Below, in pieces: positions 52,289 through 62,203 of a DNA stretch of 64,000 bases. How positions within the stretch are numbered: position 1 is the stretch's first letter; each line of letters opens with the position of its first letter. The notes beneath the pieces were generated by a model that saw only the letters and a list, made by a program, of their open reading frames with translations, did not search any database and was not told the origin of the DNA. The translations under genes and the position numbers were made by a program. Source of the DNA: Astragalus membranaceus (taxonomy: Eukaryota > Streptophyta > Magnoliopsida > Fabales > Fabaceae); assembly GCA_039519185.1 (NCBI GenBank), contig CM076846.1, positions 153,560,406 to 153,624,405 of the forward strand. The letters run 5' to 3'.

Positions 52289-55200
52289 ATGGCTGGGAGA
52301 AACGATGCTGCTCTTGCTGCTGCTTTGCAGGCTATGGCTCAGGCTGTTGGGAACCAGCAAAATGGTGCTGAAAATGCTGGGACTCGCAGTTTAGCCACGT
52401 TTCAGAGGGAGAATCCACCCGTCTTTAAGGGCAAGTATAATCCAGATGGTGCTCTAGCATGGCTGAAAGAGATTGAAAGGATATTTCGGGTCATGGATTG
52501 TAATGATGCGCAGAAGGTCAGGTATGGTACCCATACGCTGGCAGAAGAAGCTGATGATTGGTGGATGGAGGTTAGGCAGAGATTAAAAACTGCTAATGAG
52601 GAGATAACTTGGGCTGTTTTTCGTAGAGAGTTCTTACGGAAGTATTTTCCAGAAGATGTGAGAGGTAAGAAAGAAATAGAATTCCTTGAGCTAAAGCAAG
52701 GAAGCATGTCAGTGACAGAGTATGCTGCCAAGTTCACCGAATTGGCTAAGTTTTACCCCCATTATGCTGATGCTGATTCTGAATTTTCAAAATGTATTAA
52801 GTTTGAGAATGGACTGAGGGCTGATATAAAGAAAGCTATAGGGTACCAGAAGATTCGGGTATTCGCTGATTTAATTGACAGTTGCAGGATATTCGAAGAT
52901 GATAGTAATGCTCACTCCAAGGTCATGAGAGATCAGAGGGGTAAATTTCAGAACCGGGGTAAGCCATATGAGGTTCCGGCTGGTAAGGGTAAGCAGAGGT
53001 ATGCTGATAATAAGAAACCAAGTGGGGGGGATGCCCCTGCGAAGGTTGTGTGCTACAGGTGTGGCAAGCCGGGCCATAAGAGTTTTGACTGCTCGGATAA
53101 TAAATGTTTCAAGTGCGGTAAAGAAGGTCATGTAGCTGCCAAATGTGAGAAAAGGGATGTGGTGTGCTACAACTGCGGGGAAGTAGGTCATATTAGTACC
53201 AAGTGTACTAAGCCGAAGAAAGAAAAGTTCAGTGGAAAGGTGTTTGCTCTCGCAGGATCAGAGGATACTAATGAGATTAGAGGTACATGTTTTATTAATG
53301 GTATTCCTTTGATTGCTATTATTGATACTGGTGCCACGCATTCATTTATTGCTGCTTTATGTGCTAAGAAATTGGACCTTGCTTTGTCTTCTATGATGAG
53401 GGAGATGGTTATTGACACTCCAGCTAAGGGTTCAGTAACTACCTCTCTTGTGTGTGCTAAGTGCCCTCTGTCAATCTTCGGCAGAGATTTCGTTGTTGAC
53501 CTTATTTGTTTGCCGTTGGGAGGGTTGGATGTCATTCTTGGTATGGACTGGTTAGTAGTTAACCATGTGCATATTAATTGTTTCCGAAAATCTGTGAGTT
53601 TCCTTCCTCCCGAAGAAGAAGAATCCGTTTTGTTGCCTGCTGGTCAATTGCATAAGGTAATGAAAGAGGGAGTTCATTTGTTTGCTTTGATGGCGTCATT
53701 GTCTGCTGAGAATCAGGCGATCATTGAAGGGGTACAGGTAGTGTGTGAGTTTCCTGAAGTGTTCCCGGATGAAATTTCAAGTGTTCCGCCAGAGAGGGAG
53801 GTTGAGTTTGCTATTGATCTTATACCTGGTACTAGGCCTGTATCTATGGCACCGTACCGGATGTCAGCCTCAGAGTTGTCTGAATTGAAAAAGCAATTAG
53901 AAGATCTACTTGAGAAGAAATTTGTAAGGCCAAGTGTGTCACCATGGGGTGCTCCGGTATTGTTAGTGAAAAAGAAGGATGGGAGTATGAGACTTTGTGT
54001 CGATTATAGGCAATTGAACAAGGTGACAATAAAGAACAGGTATCCGCTCCCCAGAATTGATGATTTGATGGACTAGTTGGTAGGTGCTAAAGTGTTTAGC
54101 AAAATCGATTTGAGGTCGGGTTATCACCAGATCAAGGTAAAGGATGAAGACATTCAGAAAACCGCTTTCAGAACGAGATATGGGCATTATGAGTATTCTG
54201 TGATGCCGTTTGGTGTTACCAACGCGCCGGGAGTGTTTATGGAGTACATGAATCGTACCTTCCATAGTTACTTGGATCGGTTTGTAGTTGTGTTTATTGA
54301 CGACATTCTGGTGTATTCCAAGACGGAAGAGGAACACGCAGAACATTTGAGGTTAGTGCTAGAAGTGTTGAAAGAAAAGAAATTGTATGCAAAATTGTAT
54401 AAGTGTGAGTTCTGGCTGAATGAAGTAGGTTTCCTTGGTCATATTATCTCTGGTAATGGTATAGCCGTGGATCCAGCCAAGATTGATGTTGTATTGCAAT
54501 GGGAGAGCCCAAAGTCAGTTACAGAGATTAGGAGTTTCTTGGGATTAGCTGGTTATTACAGGAGGTTTATTGAAGGTTTCTCGAAGTTGGCCCTTCCGTT
54601 GACTCAATTGACGTGTAAGGGAAAAGCATTTGTGTGGGATGCTCGCTGTGACGAGAGCTTCAATGAGTTCAAGAAGAGGTTGACAACATCGCCCGTTTTG
54701 ACTTTGCCTGTTCCGGATCAACCGTTTGTAGTATATTGTGATGCTTCCAAGATGGGTTTGGGAGGTGTGTTAATGCAAGAGGGTAAGGTAGTAGCTTATG
54801 TGTCTAGACAGTTGAGGACCCATGAGAAGAACTACCCTACTCATGATTTGGAGCTAGCTGCAATTGTGTTTGTGCTGAAAATTTGGAGGCACTATCTGTA
54901 TGGTACTAGATTTGAGGTGTTTAGTGACCATAAGAGTTTGAAATACTTGTTTGATCAGAAAGAGCTGAATATAAGACAGAGACGTTGGTTAGAATTGCTG
55001 AAGGATTATGATTTCGGCTTGAACTATCACCCCGGCAAAGCTAATGTCGTGGCTGATGCTTTAAGTCGGAAGAGCTTGCATATGTCGGCTATGATGGTGA
55101 GAGAATTAGAGCTGATTGAGCAGTTCCGGGATATGAGTCTAGTATGCGAAGTGACACCGCAGAGTGTCAGATTGGGAATGTTGAAGATTGGCAATGAATT

Positions 55201-56653
55201 TTTGGTTAGTATTCGAGAAGCCCAAAAGTCAGATGTAAAGTTGGTGGACTTGTTAGTTGTGAATGATCAAGCTGTGAATGGGGATTTCAAGTTAGATTCC
55301 CAAGGTGTATTGAGATTCAGGGATAGGATCTGCATTCCCGATGACGCTGAGATGAAGAGAATGATTCTTGAGGAGAGCCATAGGAGCAAGTTGAGTATTC
55401 ATCCAGGGGCGACGAAAATGTACCAAGATTTGAAGAAGTTGTTCTGGTGGCCTGGTATGAAGAAGGATGTGGCTTAGTTTGTGTATTCTTGTCTGACTTG
55501 TCAGAAGTCTAAGATTGAGCATCAGAAGCCCGCGGGGTTGATGCAACCATTGGAGATTCCGGAATGGAAATGGGACAGCATTTCCATGGACTTTGTGACT
55601 AGTTTGCCTAGAACCGTGAGAGGATTTGATGCTATATGGGTGGTTGTGGATAGGCTGACGAAGTCTGCTCACTTCTTACCAATTGATATTACTTATCCAG
55701 TTCCAAAGTTAGCAGAGATCTACATCAAGACAATTGTGAAGTTGCATGGCGTTCCGCTTAGTATTGTATCTGATAGAGATCCAAGATTCACTTCTGAATT
55801 TTGGAAAAGTTTGCAAGGAGCTTTGGGTTCTAAGTTGAGGTTGAGCTCCTCTTATCATCCGCAGACAGATGGACAGACGGAGAGGACTATTCAGTCGTTA
55901 GAGGACTTGTTAAGGGCATGTGTTCTCGAGCAGGGAGGTTCATGGGATTCTCATATTCCGTTGATAGAGTTCACCTACAATAACAGTTTTCATTCTAGTA
56001 TTGGAATGGCACCGTTTGAGGCGTTGTATGGTCGGAGATGTAGGACTCCGTTATGTTGGTATGAATCTGGAGAGAGTGCAGTGTTGGGGCCTGAGATTGT
56101 GCGAGAAACAACTGAGAAGGTAAAATTAATCCGTGAGAAGATGAAAGCGTCGCAGAGCCGACAAAAGAGCTATCATGATAAGTGAAGGAAGGATTTAGAG
56201 TTTCAGGCCGGTGATCATGTGTTTCTGAAAGTCACTCCGGTGACTGGTGTTGGGCGTGCCTTGAAATCAAAGAAGTTAACTCCCCGTTTCATTGGTCCGT
56301 ATCAGATTACGGAGAGGGTGGGAAGTGTTGCCTATAGGGTGGCCTTGCCGCCTAATCTTTCGAACTTGCATGACGTGTTTCACGTGTCACAACTTCGAAA
56401 GTATGTCCCGGACCCGTCTCATGTGATTCAGATGGACGAAGTAGAGGTGCGGGATAATCTCACTGTGGAGACTATGCCTGTGCGAATTGAAGATAGAGAA
56501 GTGAAGATTCTGAGAGGGAAGGAGATTCCTTTAGTGAAAGTGGTTTGGTTAGGAGCTGCTGGTGAAAGTATGACTTGGGAGCTGGAGAGTAAGATGCGGG
56601 AAGCATATCCGGAGTTGTTTGATTCAGGTAATTTCGAGGACGAAATATTCTAA
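52289..56653 (+). pseudogene. Tekay gag-pol polyprotein with chromodomain, three in-frame stops
   Basis: A single frame runs 1454 codons without any frameshift. Gag has WLKEIERIFRVMDC and FLRKYFPEDVRGKK. Three CCHC knuckles lie at about residues 254-306 (CYRCGKPGHKSFDC, CFKCGKEGHVAAKC, CYNCGEVGHISTKC). Protease has DTGATHSF near 346. RT has SPWGAPVLLVKKKDGSMRLC and the catalytic FIDD near 54295. RNase H has VVYCDASKMGLGG. Integrase has an HHCC region and the D, D, E motifs MDFVTSL, SDRDPRF and GQTERTIQSLED. The C-terminus IPLVKVVWLGAAGESMTWEL is the chromodomain-like tail of the Tekay/Del clade, thought to guide insertion into heterochromatin. Stops: TAG 54074-54076 (RT), TAG 55475-55477 (integrase zinc region), TGA 56183-56185 (after integrase core). 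Sequence on each side is otherwise well kept. Confidence 0.95.
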
Positions 56654-56665
56654 GTGGGGGAGGAT
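56652..56665 (+). other. Tekay polypurine tract
   Basis: AAGTGGGGGAGGAT lies directly before the 3' LTR. Confidence 0.9.
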
Positions 56666-59173
56666 TGTAACGCCCCAAAATAATTTAATTATTTATTTAA
56701 TTAAGTTATTTAAGGCTTACAATATTTATTTTAATTTAATTAACTAATTCAGGATTTAATTTAATTTATTTTTATTTCATTTGTTTAGGAGGTGTGGTCA
56801 CGAACTAGGTGGTGTGCATGGGGGCCCATGATCCACAAGTAGGCCCATGACCCATTCGATAGTCATAGGAGTCGAATCACTTAGGGGTCTTGTGAGTTAG
56901 GTTTCATTTTACTCAATTGTGCAAAGAAAGAAAAAGAAAACGTAAAAAGAGAGAGTGAGAAGAGGAAGTCGCGACTTGCAAGAGGAAAGGGAGAGGAGTT
57001 TCGTGGAGCACTCAAGGAGGAGGGAAAGCTTGTTGGTGTCTTGCAATTCCTTGGAGCCTTGCCTAGCAATTTCGACTTCTAAGAGGTTAGGGGGTCCTCT
57101 TTTTATCTTTAATAGCTTATGTGATGAGTATTGTCTAGGGTTAGGTTCTAGGATGATTTCTATGAATGAATTGTTGTGTTGTTGATTTAATCGTAGTGTT
57201 GTGATATGTGATTAGGAATTTCCTATGTTAAAATCGTATAATTGGTGCTTTGATTGTTGCTAAGGTGAATTGCATGTCACGTGTTTGAGTATATGACTTG
57301 TTGGTGTTTGTTTGATGAGAATTGAGGATCATGGTGATAATTAAAATATATATATATATATATATGATTGGGTGTTTGGTGAATTTAATTTGGTGTTTGA
57401 ATTAGAAAAATCTTGATTTTGGGAGTTCCTAGGCGCCTTGGGCGCCATATGCCTTGTTGCTGTTTTTGTGTCTTAGTCATGGGCGCGAGGCGCCCAGCCA
57501 CTGTGCCCTGCGCCAGTTTTCCTGCGCCTGTGCCACTGTGTTGCCAGTTTTGGCACAATGCGCCTTGTGCCATGGGCGCCAAGGGCCCCAACTTTCTGTT
57601 GTTCATTTTGCGAAAATTGATACTGGGTTTTCATGTCCAAGTTAAATGGCTCGTGTAAAATAATTTTTGGAGTCATAGGAGTTGTGGTCTGTCCTGGCCT
57701 TAGGCGCCTAGTCAATGGGCGCCAATGATGCGTGTCACATTTTGCCAAAATTTTTGTTGGGTTTCCATATTCTGAGTATTTGGCTCGTGCAAAATTAATT
57801 TCGAGGTTAAAAGAGTTTTCTTGCGTGTTTTGCCAAGGCGCCTTATGCATGGGCGCCGTGTTCCCTGCGCCAGTTTTCCAGCGCCAGTGTCTGGGCGCTA
57901 GGCGCCCTGCGCCAGTTTTGCTAGGCGCTCTGCGCCAGTTTTCCAGCGCCAGTGTCTGGGCGCCTAGCGCCCTGCGCCAGTTTTGCTAGGCGCCCTGCGC
58001 CAGTTTTTCCTGCGCCAGTGTCTGGGCGCTAGGCGCCCTGCGCCAGTTTTTGCTGGGCGCCAAAAATCAGGATGTTGCCCAAATTTTCCAAACTTGTTTT
58101 TAATGTAACTTTTGACTCGGTTATCCAAATTTAACGGTTCAAAATGCGTTTCGAAGCTAATTTCGGTGTCTATCCAAATATTCTGGTTTTATGTAAAAAT
58201 GGGTTATTTTACTGGTGGTTCTGGACTGAAGTTGTTCAAGGTGTCTAATTTCAATTTTTATTCACTTTCCCTATGTCGTGTCAAATCCTAAATTGGCCTA
58301 ATTGAAATTGGTGTTGGTGTGAGTGGTGGGTTGAGTTGGTGAGTGTATTATGGTGTGATTGGTGAGCAGAGGCTTCGGCCTAATTTTAATTGGTGAGCTG
58401 ATTAATACAATGATGAGAATATGAATAAAATGGTGAGTTGATTAAATGGTGAATTGATGAATTGTGTGGTGTGTTGTGGTGAATTTCCATAGCATCTCAT
58501 GAAACATGTGCATTATTGGTGAGCAGCGGCTTCGGCCTAATTTTATTTGGTGAGCAGAGGCTACAGCCTATTTGTATTTGGTGACGGATCCGACATGCAT
58601 GTGCCCGTGGAGTTTGGGTTGCATTTCATGCATAACCATATATTGTGTAGTGCTGTTTGGAAATGTAATTTTGATGTGGTTGTTGCCATTGTTGTGAATC
58701 GGTGTGCTTAGTTACCTTTTCCTATGCAGTGCTTATTTCCATATGTTATTAAGTATGAAAAGAGACTCACCCTACTGCTTTTATGTTGCTTCTTGTGTCG
58801 GCAACGTGCAGGTAATAACGAGTGAAGGTTACCCTTATGCCTTCGTCTGGTAGGAAGTGTCATGCTCTGATACGTAGCACCGGGGGGCGTCTTATGCTTA
58901 TGTGTTATTGTCTTTATGCTGTTAGACTATTATTGGTGCTGTATTGGTTTTGTTTTCGAACTGTTATTATTCCGCTGCGGTAGTGACTGTATTTGGTTGA
59001 TGCGAACTAAACGGTATTTCATGGTGCTATGTATCTTGTGGTTCTAACCGAACTATGAAAATTGAAGTTGTTGATTTAATGAAGTAAGTGTAGCACTCTC
59101 TTATATTGTTTTCAAAAAAAAAAGAAACTCTGATTTTATTAAATAGTAAGGTTATTAGAAAGGGGGTGTTACA
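56666..59173 (+). repeat. Tekay 3' LTR
   Basis: A 2508-bp intact LTR without the Copia-2 insertion, TGTAACGCCCC...GGGGGTGTTACA. Compared with the 5' LTR it has scattered substitutions and a shorter TA run. The GGCGCC array is repeated at 57432-58061. Confidence 0.95.
57432..58061. repeat. GGCGCC/TGCGCCAG array in Tekay 3' LTR
   Basis: This is the second copy of the array at 50427-51056. Individual sites differ between the two copies; for example GGGCGCCA/GAGCCA near 57576 is intact here and lost in the 5' copy. Confidence 0.93.
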
Positions 59174-59178
59174 GTAAT

Positions 59179-62100
59179 CACTGCTAAGTACTCTTGAAAA
59201 TGAGAGCCACTACCACAGTCAGACGAACAAAGGTTCTGATTGACTATTAGTAGCAACCCGTTTTTTATTTGCCTTTTTGAAAGTGGTTTTCGAAATAGAT
59301 TGATTGGCACGAATGATCAAACTAACAAAGGTTATGAGTGATCATCGCTTGTTATTCTTTGGGGAAAAAGACATCGCCACCAATGGCTAGACGAACAAAG
59401 GTTCTGATTAACCACTAGCGACGATGGGTTGAAAATGATTTTAGAAAGGAAAAGGGTTTTTGTTCTTTATCTTGTTGAATTGTGAAAGTTAAGCTTTCAT
59501 GATGATCAATTAAGCAAAGGCTCCAAGTGACCACCATTAGCACTCCATTGCAAATAATCATGCAAGCAAAGGCTTCGCAGGACTACTAACAAAGTTTTTG
59601 GTTTAGTGAAAATCTTTGGGAAAATTAGGCATTCATGATGATCAATTGAGCAAAGGCTCCAAGTGATCGCCACTAGTACCCCATTGTTGATAATCATACA
59701 AGCAAAGGCTTCGCAAGACTACTAACAAAGTTTGATTTTGAAGAGTTTTCGCAATTGGGTTGATCCTTATTTAGGGAAAAGAAAATCTGTTATTTGGGAA
59801 AAAAGGTTTTGTGAAAAAATAAGTTTATTTAGGGGAAAGAAACAAAATTTAAAAAAAGAGAAACAGGGGGTGCAGTAGTAAAATGGGGGGTGCAAGTGGC
59901 AGAAGGGCTGTATTATTAAAATTGGGGTGTAAACAGTAGCTCATCCATCCTTAGCGAGCTGGCCCACGTTTTTTATTTTCTGATGGGCTTCGGGGAGGTG
60001 CGTGAAATAAACACAGGGGTGTAAATAAGAATCTGAAAAATAAAAAAATGTGAAAGGACGAAACTACCCTTGTGTTTAAACTATAAAAACCAAACCCAAA
60101 ATTAGAAACCCAAAATTAGAAACCCTAAAATCCTCTTCTCTTCTCCACGGCGCCCCACTCCCTAAAATGACCAACCCTAAAAAAAATTTCTCCCTCTCTA
60201 ACTCCACGGCCGTATCTCTCCCTTTCTCGCCCTACTCTTCGCTTCCTCCCCCTCTCAACCCTTGCACCGTCGTGCTCTCTCTCTACCTCGACCATGATTT
60301 CGTTCTCTCCCTCCCTATTCTCTCATCTCCACCTCGCCTTGCGCCGGTTGGGGAAGGTTGCTGATGGTCCGTAGGGGGTTGTTGACGATAGTTTGGTTGG
60401 CTACGGTGGTGGTGTGGCGAGTTAGGTGCGGTGAGGATGGTGGCTGTTGCGGCGGAGGATTTCGGTGGTGGTCATTTGGGATGTCTTTTCCGGCGACAGT
60501 GGTGGCGACGAAGGCCGTGGCGGAACCATGGGGGTGTGGTGATTCTCCGTTGGGGTGATGGTGCGCTGTGGTGGTCGTTTGGGTGGTTGGATGCGTTTTT
60601 GCTCACGGGGACACGACGATGACCACCACGGACGGTGGTCGGAGGTAAAATCTTTTTCTCCTTTCCCTTTTATTTCACTGTCTCGTCTCTCCTTCCTCTA
60701 CCTTTCCTTTTTTTTTTCTAAAAAAGGATTTAGATTTTTAGTTAACAAAATTTCTGGATCCTAGATAAAAAAAAAAACTGTTTGTGGTTGTATGGCTTTG
60801 TTCTTCTCAAAACCCTAATTTTGTTCACCTAAAACCCAAATCTGAACTAAACTCTTGCTTTTTCTTCTTTTTTTTTTATAAAAGAAAACTGAACATTATA
60901 TATATTTTTTATATTCTGAAACTCTACATTTATTCTTTATTAAATCTGCGAAGCCTAATTTTTTAAACTAATAGTTATCCTTACTTTCTCCTTTATCTGT
61001 TTTCAAAAGAAAAAAGGTTTCATGTATATGCCTACTGTTGTGTACGTTACGTCGTGTACTATATGCATACATTGGGCCACAACCATTCATATACGTATGT
61101 ATGGTAAGAAGAAAAACTTTGCTTGGTTTCACAGTAAATTTAAAGCATCAACATTCATGGTGATAGCATATACAAACTATGAGTAGTTAGATGGATTTTG
61201 GGAACTAACCTTTCTCTTTACAGTTTCAATTTCTTTTTTTCTGGAGCTCCTAGCTGTTTCTCAGCTCTTCCCTTCTTGAACTCTCAAATTTTTGCAATAA
61301 TCAGTGTTATGTGTGTGTTGTTGTGCGTATCTTTGCTGTATGTGTGTATCTTTGCTGTATGCGTGTATCTTTGCTGTATGTCTGTGTCCCCTGAAACTGA
61401 TTTTTGTTCATTGTATTTATAGGAAAGAAATCATGGTGTAGGTGTGGTGTTGGAGCAGGGAATCAAAACCCCCAGGAGACCAAGCTGTTGGCAGCAGTGG
61501 AGCAGCAAGGGATGGCAGCAGGGTTGCTGCCACTGCAGCAATGCTTTTGCTGAGAATGGGAGGACCAGCAAAGGGACAAGAAGAAATAAGTTTGGGCTTG
61601 GCTCTCCAAATAGAGGAGGACATATGCGCTGCTGTCCTCTCCCTCTCTTTTCAGTTTTTTTGTTATTCATTTTATTATTTTGTACAATTTTTGCTTTTGT
61701 TTTGATTTTTGTACCATTTGTATTAATTAATTTTGTTTGTATATGTAACAAAATAAATAAAGGGACAGCTGGTTTTAATTTGCTATTTATTTATTATTAT
61801 TTATTTTTTTATGATAATAAAAGCGGTAAAAAAAACGCGCAACGACTCACACGACTCGAAACGAAACGCGTGTTCGCCTTAAGACTAGGAACGCGTACGC
61901 GATTTGAATACGCACGTGCGTACGTTATTAAAACCGATTTCATTCTATCCTCACTTTTCTAAAAACGGTAGAATAACGCGCAGTGACGCAACTGCTCACA
62001 CGTGGCTCGCAACCGACACGCGCTCGCGTTATTTATTATTATTTTTATTATATTTTTTGGACTCTTTTTTTTTTAAAGTAGCGAGCGCCAAACAAAATCG

Positions 62101-62198
62101 TTGCACGAGGGTGCCAAATACACCCGCGTTTAGAACAATATGCGAAGCGATAAAATTTTGGGATTTTTCAATTAGTCGGACAAAATTAGGGTATGACA
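59179..62198. other. Right part of solo LTR S2
   Basis: It contains an imperfect tandem duplication of about 135 bp (59496-59600 and 59632-59731, with CATGATGATCAATT, GCAAAGGCTCCAAGTGA and GCAAAGGCTTCGCA). A promoter/leader-like stretch with CT-rich sequence lies at 60120-60330. A CG-rich segment at 61840-62000 has many ACGCG words. Short ORFs here (60358-60760, 61440-61960) have biased composition and no recognisable domain, so I do not call genes. Confidence 0.7.
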
Positions 62199-62203
62199 GG
62201 ATG

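Larger units (their letters stand above)
42740..59173 (+). mobile_element. Tekay/Del-clade chromovirus (Gypsy), nearly intact but with three nonsense codons
   Basis: The LTRs start TGTAACGCCCC and end GGGGGTGTTACA. A perfect target duplication GTAAT lies at 42735-42739 and 59174-59178. The primer site TGGTATCAGAGC (initiator Met) and a polypurine tract are in place. One frame from 52289 to 56653 encodes gag-pol with a chromodomain-like C-terminus. Copia-2 is inserted in the TA repeat of the 5' LTR. The LTRs show only scattered differences, so the element is fairly young but older than Copia-2. Confidence 0.95.
42211..62198. mobile_element. Solo LTR S2 (probable Tat/Ogre-like), itself split by a Tekay element
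   Basis: A TG...CA unit starts TGTTGCGCCCGAAAAAG and ends TTAGGGTATGACA, with a perfect target duplication GGATG at 42206-42210 and 62199-62203. Its own sequence is 42211-42739 plus 59179-62198, about 3.55 kb. It has no second LTR and no pol gene, so I call it a solo LTR. The words GGGAAGGTGTTAGCACCCC near its start and the strongly CG-rich 61840-62000 recall Tat/Ogre LTRs of legumes; that part is from memory and inference. It splits the Athila RT. Confidence 0.82.

Noticed and set aside
60358..60764. Gly/Val/Trp-rich ORFs after a CT-rich leader, suggesting a small host gene
   Set aside because: They lie inside solo LTR S2, have strong composition bias and show no domain or splice evidence.
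61444..61962. 172-codon ORF in solo LTR S2
   Set aside because: It has no recognisable motif, is hydrophobic by T-richness and overlaps other frames equally well.
42211..62198. A complete Ogre element
   Set aside because: No second LTR, primer site or pol gene of its own is present; all coding sequence inside belongs to Tekay or Copia-2.
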